Shown: in pieces, positions 33,151 through 42,121 of the stretch | Numbering within the stretch: position 1 is the stretch's first letter | How the letters are laid out: each line of letters starts with the position of its first letter | Program-made: the position numbers and the translations under genes | The notes under the pieces: generated by a model | The model's input: only the letters and a program-made list of their open reading frames with translations | Database searches by the model: none | Told to the model about the DNA's origin: nothing | From: TMP-86 sp039807285 | GTDB lineage: Bacteria > Pseudomonadota > Gammaproteobacteria > Steroidobacterales > Steroidobacteraceae | Direction: 5' to 3' | Assembly: GCA_044226785.1 (NCBI GenBank) | Contig: JBGAGK010000004.1 | Span: 62,001-126,000, forward strand | Length of the DNA stretch: 64,000 nt

Positions 33151-34476
33151 TCAGGGAGGCGACGGTGCAATCCCCTGGGCCTGATCCATGCGCTGCAGTT
33201 CCGCCGTCGCCATCCGGCCATACTCGTTCTGGGATCCCGCAACGGACTGGAACAACCGGCGTGCCCCCGCGAGGTCTCCCCGGTCCTTCGCCAGACTCCC
33301 CAGGTAATACGCGGCCGGTGCAGTCGGCAGCAGGTCATTGCTCCGGGTCAGCCATTCCTGCGCCTTGGCCTTGTTGCCCAGCCTGAACTGGGCGACGCCA
33401 CCGCCGAGGAAGGGACCGTAATAGTTGCCATCCAGCTCAATGGCGCGCTGGTAATAACCCAGCGCCTGCTGGGGCCGCTTCTCCGCCATGGCCAGATCGC
33501 CCTGCAGCTGCACGAAACGTGCATTCTTCGGCAGCATCTGGACCGCCTCGTCCGCCAGCCTGCGGGCGGCGGCGAAATCTTTCCGGCCAGCGGCCGCCAT
33601 GGCCTGATCGTACTTGTGGTAAGCCGGCTGCATCCTGCGCAGGGGCGCCATGCGGGCCGCGAATCGATCGGCATCGAGCTTTCCCTTCGACCCGCCCAGC
33701 TCGCGCAGTGTCGCCTCGTTGCGCGCAACGCGTTCCTGTGATGGCGGATGTGAGGCAAACAGACCCTCCATCCAGCTCTGGTTTTTCTCCTTCGAATTGA
33801 ACAGGCGCACGAACGTCTGTTGCAGCGTCACGGCCGCATGCAGGTCGTAACCGGCGCGCTGCATGTACACCATGCCATAGTGATCGGCCTCCAGTTCCTG
33901 ATCACGGCCATACTTCATCTGCACCATCTGGGCACCGATGCCGGCGCCCGCCAGCGCAAGGTTCGCCAGCGCGCCGTTGGTCTCCGACACCGCTGCGCCA
34001 ATCGTCGCCGCCATCATGCCCGCCTGCAACAGGGTACCCCGCTCCTGGGCCTTTGCCCCATGGCGTGCGGCGGCGTGCACGATCTCATGCCCGAGCACCG
34101 CGGCCAGTTCCGCTTCGTTCTGCAGCTGCGGCAGCAGACCCCGATTGATCGCGATCTTGCCTCCCGGCAATGCCCAGGCATTGGGTACGGAGTTGTCCAG
34201 TACGACGAATTCGTACGGCAGTTTGCGATCCGAGACCGCGGCGAGCCGGTTGCCCACTTCTCGCACGTATTGGGTCAGCTCCGGATCGAGTGCGAAGTCG
34301 CCGCCTTCCTGCTGGCGACTGGGCGCATAGTTCTGCTGTCCGATCTGCAACTCGGAACTCTCGGAGACGAATTGCAGTTCCTGCTTGCCGGTCACCGGAT
34401 TGACGCCGCAACCGGTGAGGATCGCCGCCGCGAGCGGCATTGCCAGCATCGCACGGCGAGTCCATTTCACAGCCAT
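33151..34476 (-). CDS. M48 metalloprotease with TPR repeats, BepA-like lipoprotein
   Basis: This 441-aa protein has an ideal lipobox (LTGC, Cys23) after a positively charged signal (KWTRRAM). The zinc site is H130-E131-xx-H134 (GHEIVHAAARHG), with a third ligand Glu expected in ELEADHYG. The C-terminal half (from about 290) contains TPR units (QALGYYQRAIELDGNYY, KAQEWLTRSNDLLP). This is the architecture of BepA/YfgC, which handles misassembled LptD in the outer membrane. ATG 34476 is preceded by GGAGAGG. It is divergent from the pigment cluster and convergent with the amidohydrolase gene. Confidence 0.9.
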   Translation of the reverse strand: MAVKWTRRAMLAMPLAAAILTGCGVNPVTGKQELQFVSESSELQIGQQNYAPSRQQEGGDFALDPELTQYVREVGNRLAAVSDRKLPYEFVVLDNSVPNAWALPGGKIAINRGLLPQLQNEAELAAVLGHEIVHAAARHGAKAQERGTLLQAGMMAATIGAAVSETNGALANLALAGAGIGAQMVQMKYGRDQELEADHYGMVYMQRAGYDLHAAVTLQQTFVRLFNSKEKNQSWMEGLFASHPPSQERVARNEATLRELGGSKGKLDADRFAARMAPLRRMQPAYHKYDQAMAAAGRKDFAAARRLADEAVQMLPKNARFVQLQGDLAMAEKRPQQALGYYQRAIELDGNYYGPFLGGGVAQFRLGNKAKAQEWLTRSNDLLPTAPAAYYLGSLAKDRGDLAGARRLFQSVAGSQNEYGRMATAELQRMDQAQGIAPSPP

Positions 34477-34569
34477 GATCCCTCTCCACCCGCTGCCGAT
34501 GTCGGCCACAGTATATCGGCATCCGGCAATTGTGCGAGCGGACGCCAAAGCAGCTAGACTTTCGCGGAC

Positions 34570-35901
34570 ATGGACGCGGACATGGATGCTCAATCAATTG
34601 CCGATGTGCTGATCATCGGAGGCGGGCCAGCCGGCTCGACCGCTGCGGCTGAACTGGCAGCCCGCGGCCGCCGGGTGGTGCTGCTCGAGAAATCGCGCCA
34701 TCCGCGCTTTCATATCGGCGAGTCCCTCCTGCCGGCGAATCTGCCGCTGTTCGAACATCTCGGGGTGGCTGACCAGATTCGCGCCATCGGCATGGAAAAG
34801 TGGGCCGCCGAATTCCACTCACCGTTCGACGGCCGGCAGCAGACATTCGAGTTTGCCGACTGCTGGGACAAGACCCGGCCCTTTGCCTACCATGTGCGCC
34901 GCTCGGACTTCGACGACATCCTGTTCCGCAACGCGGCCAGACGTGGCGCCGAGACCCTCGAGGGCTGCCGGGTCGAAGACGTCCGGTTCGCGCCCGGCGG
35001 CGAAGGCGTTCGCGTCGAGGCGCGGCACGAGGATGGGCGCCGGCAGATCTGGCAGGCGCGCCAGCTCATCGATGCCTCCGGCCGCGATACCTTCCTCGGC
35101 AAGCGCCTGCAGCTCAAGCGCCGCAATCCCGATCACAACAGCTCGGCGCTGTACGCCCACTTCACCGGAGCCCTGCGCAACGAGGATCGGGCCGAAGGCA
35201 ACATCGGCATCTACTGGTTCGAGCACGGCTGGTTCTGGTTCATCCCGCTGCGCGACGGGGTGACCAGCATCGGCGCCGTGGTCTGGCCCTACTACCTCAA
35301 GTCGCGCAACGTGTCCGTGCAGCAGTTCTTCAACGACACCATCGCCCTGTGCCCGCCGCTGGCACAGCGCCTGCGCGAGGCCGTGCAGGTGACCCCGGTC
35401 GAAGCCACCGGCAACTATTGCTACTCCTCCACGCAATGTGTCGGCCCGAACTACCTGCTCACCGGAGATGCCTATGCCTTCGTCGACCCGGTATTCTCCT
35501 CCGGTGTCATGCTGGCGATGAATTCGGGGCTCGAGGCGGCCCGTGCCGTGGATGCGATCCTGACATCGGCCCGCAGCACGCGCGCCGCGCTGCGTCGCTA
35601 CGAGCGGGTGATGCGTCACGGACCCAGGACGTTTTCCTGGTACATCTATCGGGTCTCCAACCCGACCATGCGCGAGCTGTTCCTCGCGCCGCGAAATGCG
35701 CTGCGCATGAAGGAGGCGCTGTTGTCGCTCCTGGCCGGCGATATCTTCGGAGCGACGCCCATCTGGGGGAGCCTGCGCGCATTCAAGGCTGTCTACTATG
35801 TCGACTGTGCACTCCATCCGTTGCGGACCCTGAAGGCGTTGCGGCGCCGGTCCTTCAACATTCGCACGATGGATGACGAACGCCCCGTGGTCAGCGGATG
35901 A
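34570..35901 (+). CDS. Flavin-dependent halogenase/monooxygenase-like protein of the pigment cluster
   Basis: This 443-aa FAD protein has a GGGPAGS dinucleotide site near 17-23 and FHIGESLLP near 49-57. It carries W221-F-W-F-I-P226, which fits the WxWxIP motif of flavin halogenases, and F304-x2-P-x2-S-x-G312 (FVDPVFSSG), the second motif used to recognise them. Xanthomonadins are brominated, and halogenase-like genes sit in their clusters. Other FAD monooxygenases share parts of these motifs, so halogenation is an inference. It is the first gene of the cluster, and its stop overlaps the chorismatase start by four bases. Confidence 0.8.
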   Translation: MDADMDAQSIADVLIIGGGPAGSTAAAELAARGRRVVLLEKSRHPRFHIGESLLPANLPLFEHLGVADQIRAIGMEKWAAEFHSPFDGRQQTFEFADCWDKTRPFAYHVRRSDFDDILFRNAARRGAETLEGCRVEDVRFAPGGEGVRVEARHEDGRRQIWQARQLIDASGRDTFLGKRLQLKRRNPDHNSSALYAHFTGALRNEDRAEGNIGIYWFEHGWFWFIPLRDGVTSIGAVVWPYYLKSRNVSVQQFFNDTIALCPPLAQRLREAVQVTPVEATGNYCYSSTQCVGPNYLLTGDAYAFVDPVFSSGVMLAMNSGLEAARAVDAILTSARSTRAALRRYERVMRHGPRTFSWYIYRVSNPTMRELFLAPRNALRMKEALLSLLAGDIFGATPIWGSLRAFKAVYYVDCALHPLRTLKALRRRSFNIRTMDDERPVVSG

Positions 35902-36959
35902 GCGTCCCGGCCGCCCTGCGCGTCGACTTCCTGCCCCTGCAGGGGCTCTCGCGGCAGTCCGCCCCCTGGTGGAAAGGGGTGCTGGGCGTGGTGGGTTTCG
36001 AAACCGCGCCCGAACTGGACCGCACGCGGTCCGAGATTCCGGTGACGGCCAGCAGCACCCCGCTCCTGGGGAGCGACCAGCCCCTGTGCGAGGTGTGGCG
36101 CGCCGATGATGTGCAGACAACGCAGTCCGCCGCGATCCATCGCAGCGGCCGGGTGAGATACCGGCATGATGGAAAGCTGCTGTTCGGTTGCGTGCGCATC
36201 GAGGAAAGCACATCCAGCCCGGGACAGCCAGGCTCGGCCATCGCACTGAGGACGGCGACAGAGCAGGCATACGCGGAACTCTTCGCCGTGGTCCGGCAGG
36301 CCGGTTACCCATACCTGATCCGCGTGTGGAATTATCTCCCGGACATCAACGCCCATTGCGATGGCGACGAGCGCTACCGGCATTTCAACTCGGCGCGCCA
36401 GTCGGCCTTCGCCCAGGCGGGCTCCGGTTGCGCAAGCGGCTTTCCTGCGGCAAGCGCATTGGGCTGCCAGACTGGCTCGCCGGTTTCCATCCACTTCCTC
36501 GCGGCACGTGACATGCCGCTGATGCTCGAAAACCCCCGCCAGATCAGCGCCTACCACTATCCCCGGCAGTACGGTGAGCACAGCCCCCTGTTCTCGCGCG
36601 CCTGCATCCTTGCGATGCGCGGGGATGCTTACCTGTTCCTGTCCGGCACCGCCAGCATCCTCGGCCATCAGACCATGCACCCGGGCGATGTGAAGGCGCA
36701 GACACGAGAGTCCATGACCAACATCACCGCACTGATCGAGGAAGCCAACCGGTCCGTCCACGGCAGGAAATTCCTTCCGGGAGCACTGAAATACAAGGTC
36801 TATGTGAGGCGCCACCAGGACCAGCCGTCGATCGCCTCCGAACTGGGCCGCTGGCTGCAGGGACCTGCTTCAGTGGTATACCTTCAGGCCGACGTGTGCC
36901 GCGAGGATCTGCTGGTCGAGATCGAGGCCAGCGGCACTGCAACCGTGGATGGGGCCTGA
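35898..36959 (+). CDS. xanB2: Chorismatase, 3-hydroxybenzoate synthase (XanB2-like)
   Basis: This 353-aa protein belongs to the chorismatase family (formerly 'pteridine-dependent dioxygenase-like'). Segments that recall XanB2 and related enzymes are YLIRVWNYLPDINAH, RYRHFNSARQSAF, PRQYGEHSPLFSRACIL and FLSGTASILGHQTMHPGD. XanB2 converts chorismate to 3- and 4-hydroxybenzoate, and 3-hydroxybenzoate primes xanthomonadin synthesis. The four-base overlap with the halogenase-like gene and its place at the head of an aryl-polyene cluster support the same role here. Confidence 0.88.
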   Translation: MSVPAALRVDFLPLQGLSRQSAPWWKGVLGVVGFETAPELDRTRSEIPVTASSTPLLGSDQPLCEVWRADDVQTTQSAAIHRSGRVRYRHDGKLLFGCVRIEESTSSPGQPGSAIALRTATEQAYAELFAVVRQAGYPYLIRVWNYLPDINAHCDGDERYRHFNSARQSAFAQAGSGCASGFPAASALGCQTGSPVSIHFLAARDMPLMLENPRQISAYHYPRQYGEHSPLFSRACILAMRGDAYLFLSGTASILGHQTMHPGDVKAQTRESMTNITALIEEANRSVHGRKFLPGALKYKVYVRRHQDQPSIASELGRWLQGPASVVYLQADVCREDLLVEIEASGTATVDGA

Positions 36960-37013
36960 GCGGTCTGCGGGCAGATCAGCACGGGGATCGGAACTTTGGC
37001 GGTCGGAGCGCCC

Positions 37014-37817
37014 ATGCAGCAGACCCGAAGAGGCATGCGCGAGCATCTGATGATGTTCTGCTCGCTCACCTTCCTGGGCTCCCTGAGCCTGGGTTTCAAT
37101 CTGCTGGCGCTGCCCCTGAAGCCGTTGCTCCCGGCCCGGCTGGGCACCCGCGTCGGCCGTCGGGGCATCCAGCTTGGATATGCGCTGTACGCATGGACGC
37201 TGCGCGCGATGGGCGCCTACCGGCTCGACCTCACCGCCATCGATGCGCTGCGGGACGGGCCGGCGCTGATCCTGGCGCCCAATCATCCGCAGCTCATCGA
37301 TGCGCTGCTGATCCTTTCGAGACTGCCCAATCTCACCTGCATCATGAAATCCTCGCTGATGCGAAATCCCTTTCTCGGCGCGGGCGCCCGGCTCGCGCGC
37401 TACATCCGCAACGACTCTCCCATCCAGATGATCCGTACAGCAGTGCGCCAGCTCCAGGACGGGAGCATCCTGCTGTTGTTTCCTGAAGGCACCCGGACCC
37501 GGCATGCGCCGGTCAATGCGCTGACCGCAAGCGTGGGCGTGATCGCCCGGCACGCCGGAGTGCCCGTGCAAACCCTGCTGGTGGAAACCGACTCTCCCTA
37601 CCTGGGCAAGGGCTGGCCCCTGCTGCGATGTCCGGCCATGCCCATCACCTATCGGGTCAGGCTGGGAAAGCGCTTCGATCCGCCGCAGGACGCGGCGACC
37701 CTGGTTGCCGAACTTCAACGCTATTTTGCAGCCGAGCTGGCGGATGCCCCCCAGAACGTCTGGCTGGGCCACCAGCCCTCGGGATCACCGGATGCCGGCA
37801 CGGCATGGCGCACATGA
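37014..37817 (+). CDS. 1-acyl-glycerol-3-phosphate-type acyltransferase (PlsC-like)
   Basis: This 267-aa membrane-associated acyltransferase has block I NHPQLIDALLI (H-x4-D) and block III LLFPEGTRTR. A hydrophobic helix near 15-40 precedes the catalytic region. In aryl-polyene clusters such an enzyme (ApeD-like) is thought to move the polyene onto a lipid anchor. ATG 37014 is preferred with GGAG (37004-37009 region) before it; TTG 36996 would add six residues. The stop overlaps the glycosyltransferase start. Confidence 0.85.
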   Translation: MQQTRRGMREHLMMFCSLTFLGSLSLGFNLLALPLKPLLPARLGTRVGRRGIQLGYALYAWTLRAMGAYRLDLTAIDALRDGPALILAPNHPQLIDALLILSRLPNLTCIMKSSLMRNPFLGAGARLARYIRNDSPIQMIRTAVRQLQDGSILLLFPEGTRTRHAPVNALTASVGVIARHAGVPVQTLLVETDSPYLGKGWPLLRCPAMPITYRVRLGKRFDPPQDAATLVAELQRYFAAELADAPQNVWLGHQPSGSPDAGTAWRT

Positions 37818-38575
37818 CAACCGCGAGCAAGACTCACCTGGTCCTGATACCCGCCTTCAACCCGGGCCCACTGCTGTTCGATACGGTTCGCGCTGCGCGC
37901 CAGCACTGGAACCCGGTGTGGGTGGTGGTGGATGGCAGCACCGACGGCACCACGGCGGAACTGCTGCGGATGCAGGCCCGGGATCCAGGCCTTGTGGTCA
38001 TCCTGCGCCCGGTCAACGGTGGCAAAGGTGCTGCGGTGCTCACCGGCATCGAGCAGGCCGGGTCCCGGGGCTTCACCCACGTGCTGACCATGGATGCGGA
38101 CGGCCAGCACCCGGCTGAAGGCATCGGAGTGTTCATGGCGGCTTCCCTGAACCAGCCGCAGGCCCTGATCCTCGGCGAGCCGGTGTTCGATGCCAGCGCG
38201 CCGGCCCTGCGGGTGGGTGGGCGCCGCATATCCAATTTCTGGGCCAACATCGAGACCCTCTGGGCGGGCGTGCATGACTCCCTGTTCGGGTTCCGCGTCT
38301 ATCCCCTCATACCCCTTCTGGCCGTCATGCGATCCAGCCGCTGGATGAGACGGTTCGATTTCGATGTGGAGGCCGCGGTGCGGCTGGTATGGCGGGGCGT
38401 TCCGCCTTTGAACATATCCACGCGCGTTCGCTACCTTCGTCCCGATCAGGGCGGGGTATCGCATTTCCGCTATGTGCGGGACAACGCCTTGCTGACGTTC
38501 ATGCACCTGAGGCTGTTCGCGGGTTTCCTGGTCCGACTGCCCTGGCTCCTTGCCCGCCGCTGGAGCAAGTCCTGA
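37814..38575 (+). CDS. Family 2 glycosyltransferase
   Basis: This 253-aa GT-A enzyme has HLVLIPAFNPG at the N-terminus, the VDGSTDGT donor-binding segment and the DADGQHP metal motif. A final hydrophobic stretch (LLTFMHLRLFAGFLVRLPWLL) suggests membrane contact. ATG 37814 overlaps the acyltransferase stop (ATGA); an in-frame ATG at 37805 is less likely. In aryl-polyene clusters the glycosyltransferase is taken to add a sugar during lipid anchoring. Confidence 0.88.
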   Translation: MTTASKTHLVLIPAFNPGPLLFDTVRAARQHWNPVWVVVDGSTDGTTAELLRMQARDPGLVVILRPVNGGKGAAVLTGIEQAGSRGFTHVLTMDADGQHPAEGIGVFMAASLNQPQALILGEPVFDASAPALRVGGRRISNFWANIETLWAGVHDSLFGFRVYPLIPLLAVMRSSRWMRRFDFDVEAAVRLVWRGVPPLNISTRVRYLRPDQGGVSHFRYVRDNALLTFMHLRLFAGFLVRLPWLLARRWSKS

Positions 38576-38597
38576 TGCCCTATAGTATATTGCGCGC

Positions 38598-38900
38598 ATG
38601 CTCGAGAGCGCATTCAGCATCACAGCGGACGCACCGCCCAATGATCCGGACTTGCAACGGGAAATCGCCGGCCTGATGGTCGAGGCGCTCAATCTCGACG
38701 TGCAGGCCGATGCGATCGACCCGAAGGCCCCGCTGTACGCGGAAGGGCTGGGTCTTGATTCCATCGACATCCTGGAACTGGCGCTGGTGGTGTCGAAGCG
38801 CTATGGCGTCCAGCTGCGTGCCGACAACAGCGACAACAACCGCATATTCGCATCCCTGCAGGCGCTCAGCAGCCACATTGCCGCGCATCGGAGCAAGTGA
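38598..38900 (+). CDS. Acyl carrier protein of the aryl-polyene pathway
   Basis: This 100-aa protein carries the phosphopantetheine site DSID in GLGLDSIDILELAL. The length and surrounding helices are normal for an ACP, with a short N-terminal extension. It holds the growing polyene for the ketosynthases, dehydratases and reductase encoded downstream. The next gene overlaps by four bases. Only this one ACP is visible in the cluster, whereas the E. coli aryl-polyene system has two. Confidence 0.92.
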   Translation: MLESAFSITADAPPNDPDLQREIAGLMVEALNLDVQADAIDPKAPLYAEGLGLDSIDILELALVVSKRYGVQLRADNSDNNRIFASLQALSSHIAAHRSK

Positions 38901-39520
38901 GGCTCGTCGTGGGGCGCGCGGTCGTGTTCACCGCCGGGATCATCGCCTATGACCTGCTGTGCTACTTCAGCATCACCCATCCTCTCCCGGACCTGGCCGC
39001 CGCCCTGGCCGTGTCCCCGGTGTTGCTGGTGCTGGGAGGTCTGGCCTGGCGGACCCTGGGCCGGCTGATGGCCGGACTCACGCTGGCAGCCGGCACGGTT
39101 GCACTCTGGCTCCTCTGGGATGACCTGGAGCACAATTTTCCGCTCGTGCTGCTCGCACAACAGCTGTCCATGTGGGGCGTACTGTGCCTGATGTTCGCCC
39201 GGACCCTGCGCGCCGGCCGGACTGCCCTGTGTACCGAGTGGGCCGACCGGCTGCACGGTCCCCTGACTGCGGCCGAGCAACACTACTCCCGGCGTGTCAC
39301 CCAGGTGTGGAGCCTGTTCTTCGCTGCCATGGGCATCATCAGCGCACTGCTGTTCGTCCTCGCCCCGCCGCACACCTGGTCGGCATTCAACAACCTGTGG
39401 TCCCTGCCGCTGGTCGCCGCGATGTTCGTCGGCGAATACTTCGTGCGACTCAAAGCACTGCCTCACACTGCACACGCAGGCCTGCTGGCGGCGCTGCGTC
39501 TGTACTCCGTCCGGCGCTGA
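38897..39520 (+). CDS. COG4648-type membrane protein of aryl-polyene clusters
   Basis: This 207-aa protein has about five to six hydrophobic helices and a cytoplasmic-looking loop (ARTLRAGRTALCTEWADRLHGPLTAAEQHYSRRVTQVW). That loop and the following FFAAMGIISALLF and FVGEYFVRLKAL segments are typical of the conserved ApeG-like membrane protein found in aryl-polyene loci. Its exact role is unknown. The GTG start overlaps the ACP stop. Confidence 0.78.
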   Translation: MRLVVGRAVVFTAGIIAYDLLCYFSITHPLPDLAAALAVSPVLLVLGGLAWRTLGRLMAGLTLAAGTVALWLLWDDLEHNFPLVLLAQQLSMWGVLCLMFARTLRAGRTALCTEWADRLHGPLTAAEQHYSRRVTQVWSLFFAAMGIISALLFVLAPPHTWSAFNNLWSLPLVAAMFVGEYFVRLKALPHTAHAGLLAALRLYSVRR

Positions 39521-39526
39521 GGCCGC

Positions 39527-40900
39527 ATGCCGCCCATCGAGGTCTGCGGAATGGATGCACCCCTGCCACTGATCGGGCACCCTTCCGAGCTTTCGGTGGT
39601 TGCATGGCGCAGGAACCGGCCCGTCAGCGCAGGCCGGTTCCTGGCCGAGGTGCATCTCGTGGCGTCGCGCCTGCCACCCGGGCGGCATGTACTCAATGCC
39701 TGCACCGATCGGTACCGATTTGCCGTCGGACTGTGCGCGGCGCTCCTGGCCGGCAAGGTCAGCGTATTGCCATCGACCCAGACACCCGACCTGATCCGCT
39801 GGCTCCTGGCCTTCGACCCGGATGCCCATTGCCTGACCGACGATCCGGCCTGCAGCATCGATCTGCCCCGGCTGGCGTATCCGGAAGAACTCCGCCCGCC
39901 TGCGGTCCGCTGGCAGGTGCCTCACATCGAACCCACGCGAACCGCCGCCATCGTGTTCACCTCCGGTTCCACGGGCTCACCCGTTCCGCACTTCAAGAGC
40001 TGGGGCCGGCTGGTGAAATGTGTCCAGGGCGAAGCCACGCGCCTCGGGCTTTCGAAAAAATACCCGCCGGCCATCCTCGGCACGGTTCCTCCCCAGCACA
40101 TGTACGGATTCGAAACCACCGTGCTCATGCCCCTGCAGGGCGGAGCAGCACTGTGTGCAGAGAAACCGTTCTTTCCTGCCGATATCGCCGCGTCGCTGGA
40201 GAGTCTTCCGCAGCCGCGCTGGCTGATCACCACACCCGTGCACCTGCGCGCGCTGCTGCACGATGGCATCCGGCTGCCAGCCGTGGACCTGTGCGTCAGC
40301 GCCACGGCTCCGTTGCACGATACCCTTGCCAGGCAGTCGGAAAGCACGCTGGGCGCACGCCTGATCGAGATATTCGGGTCCACGGAAACCGGCCAGATCG
40401 CGACCCGTCGCCCCTCGGTCGAAGTCCGCTGGCAACTGTGGCCGGAAGTCCGGCTGCAGCTGGACGGCGAACAGGCCTTCGTACAGGGCGGGCACGTCGA
40501 AGGCCGGATTGCCGTGCAGGACATCGTCGAACCTGTGGATGAGCAGCACTTCCTGCTGCACGGTCGCAGCACTGACCTCGTCAACATCGCCGGCAAGCGC
40601 AGTTCCTTCGGCTATCTGAACCATCAACTCAACAGCATCGAGGGTGTGATCGACGGAGCCTTTTTCCTGCAGGAAGGGCAGACTTCCAGTACCGGCGAGT
40701 GCAGGCTCGGCGCCATCGTGGTAGCCCCTGGCCTCACCACCCCGACCCTGCTGCGCGAACTGCGCCAGCGCATCGAAGCCGTGTTCCTGCCGCGCCCGCT
40801 GCTGTTCACGCAATGCCTGCCGCGCAATGCAACCGGCAAGCTGCCGCAGGAATCCCTGCAGGCGCTGGCCTGCTCGCTCCAGGCGCGCACGGCGGACTGA
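39527..40900 (+). CDS. AMP-dependent acyl/aryl ligase of the aryl-polyene pathway
   Basis: This 457-aa adenylate-forming enzyme has the phosphate loop IVFTSGSTGSPVPH, a later IEIFGSTETGQIATR and a C-terminal LPRNATGKLPQESL with the catalytic Lys. The fold is shorter than fatty-acyl-CoA ligases, as expected for ApeH-like enzymes. It is inferred to activate 3-hydroxybenzoate, made by the chorismatase, for loading on the ACP. ATG 39527 lies 6 bp after the previous stop. Confidence 0.88.
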   Translation: MPPIEVCGMDAPLPLIGHPSELSVVAWRRNRPVSAGRFLAEVHLVASRLPPGRHVLNACTDRYRFAVGLCAALLAGKVSVLPSTQTPDLIRWLLAFDPDAHCLTDDPACSIDLPRLAYPEELRPPAVRWQVPHIEPTRTAAIVFTSGSTGSPVPHFKSWGRLVKCVQGEATRLGLSKKYPPAILGTVPPQHMYGFETTVLMPLQGGAALCAEKPFFPADIAASLESLPQPRWLITTPVHLRALLHDGIRLPAVDLCVSATAPLHDTLARQSESTLGARLIEIFGSTETGQIATRRPSVEVRWQLWPEVRLQLDGEQAFVQGGHVEGRIAVQDIVEPVDEQHFLLHGRSTDLVNIAGKRSSFGYLNHQLNSIEGVIDGAFFLQEGQTSSTGECRLGAIVVAPGLTTPTLLRELRQRIEAVFLPRPLLFTQCLPRNATGKLPQESLQALACSLQARTAD

Positions 40901-40901
40901 C

Positions 40902-41225
40902 ATGCCAGCCGATGTGCGCGGGGAAGCCAGGGAAGCGCTCACCGATCTGGCCATTGCTGCCGATCACCCGGCCTTCGCCGGTCACTTCCCGGGCGAACCC
41001 ATCCTGCCCGGCGTGGTGCTGCTCGACGCCGCGCTCGACCACGTCTGCCACACCGACGGGCTCGGGATGCATCGATGGCAGATCCTCACCGCCAAGTTTC
41101 TCAAGGTCGTCCGGCCCGGCGACGCACTGCGCATCGCGCTCGAGCGGCTCGACGGCGGTGTGGTGAGGTGGACCATCCGCGGCGATGCCGGGACGGTGGC
41201 CAGCGGCACGTTTGGTCCGGCATGA
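40902..41225 (+). CDS. FabZ/ApeI-like hot-dog dehydratase
   Basis: This 107-aa single hot-dog domain has the catalytic segment HPAFAGHFPGEPILPGVVLLDAAL. The His of GHFPG is present; the FabZ Glu position is Asp, a change I also associate with ApeI-type proteins. It would remove water from 3-hydroxyacyl-ACP during polyene extension. The ATG follows the ligase stop by one base, and the next gene overlaps its stop by four bases. Confidence 0.82.
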   Translation: MPADVRGEAREALTDLAIAADHPAFAGHFPGEPILPGVVLLDAALDHVCHTDGLGMHRWQILTAKFLKVVRPGDALRIALERLDGGVVRWTIRGDAGTVASGTFGPA

Positions 41226-42121
41226 GCGCGCAATGGAGACAGAACCGGGAGCGCGGCAGCTCGTGGCTGCTGCATCTGATGACCGCGCTTTCCCTGCGCG
41301 TCGGGCGGCGCGCCAGCCGGCTCATCCTGTATGGCATCGCACTGTATTTCTTCCTGCTCGCACCGGGTGCGCGTCGCAGTTCGATCCAGTACCTGCGACT
41401 CGCCCTGCAGCGCCGGCCCACAGCACGTGATCGCTTCCTGCAGGTGCTGTATTTCGCCACCACCATCCATGATCGCGCATTCCTGCTCAACGGGCAGTTC
41501 GAACCGTTCGAGATCAGCATCGAAGGCGAACGCTGCCTGCTCGAAGCCATGGCGCCCGGCCGTGGCGTCATCCTGATGGGCGCGCACCTGGGAAGCTTCG
41601 AGGTGATCCGGTCGTTGGGCCGGCAGCGGACCGGCCTGTCGATGGTGATGGTCATGTACGAGGACAATGCCCGTCGCATCAATGCGGCCCTGGCCGCGAT
41701 CAATCCTGATGCACGGCCCGAGATCATTCCGCTGGGACAGATGAGCTCCATGATGCGCATCAGCGAACGGCTCGACCAGAACGCCCTGGTCGGTCTGCTC
41801 GCCGACCGGATGATGGGCGATGAACCAGCCCGCACGCTCCCCTTCCTGGGAAAGCCCGCCGCCTTCCCCCTGGGACCGATGCGCGCAGCGGCCTTGCTGC
41901 AACGGCCGGTCATCTTCATGGCCGGGCTCTACCGGGGCAGCAATCGCTATCACCTGTCATTCCAGCCTGTGGCAGACTTTTCCACGGTGACCCGGGCCAC
42001 ACGCGATGCAATGGTCGAAGCCGCATTGGCGAAATACGTCACCCTCCTGGAAGGTTACTGCCGCAGCGATCCGTATGACTGGTTCAATTTCCATGATTTC
42101 TGGGCGACCCATCCGGCGTGA
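41222..42121 (+). CDS. LpxL/HtrB-like acyltransferase
   Basis: This 299-aa protein has the lipid A late-acyltransferase architecture: an N-terminal transmembrane helix (LILYGIALYFFLLA) and H-x4-E in GAHLGSFEVIR. A second conserved block is ALVGLLADRMMGDEPARTLPFLGKPAAFPLGP. It ends YDWFNFHDFW, as LpxL-type proteins in aryl-polyene clusters do. It probably attaches the pigment or a fatty chain to the lipid carrier. The start overlaps the dehydratase stop. Confidence 0.85.
   Translation: MSAQWRQNRERGSSWLLHLMTALSLRVGRRASRLILYGIALYFFLLAPGARRSSIQYLRLALQRRPTARDRFLQVLYFATTIHDRAFLLNGQFEPFEISIEGERCLLEAMAPGRGVILMGAHLGSFEVIRSLGRQRTGLSMVMVMYEDNARRINAALAAINPDARPEIIPLGQMSSMMRISERLDQNALVGLLADRMMGDEPARTLPFLGKPAAFPLGPMRAAALLQRPVIFMAGLYRGSNRYHLSFQPVADFSTVTRATRDAMVEAALAKYVTLLEGYCRSDPYDWFNFHDFWATHPA

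Noticed and set aside
38576..38597. TATAGTATATT as an internal promoter before the ACP gene
   Set aside because: It resembles a -10 box, but no -35 element is found at 15-19 bp. The gene sits within a densely packed operon.
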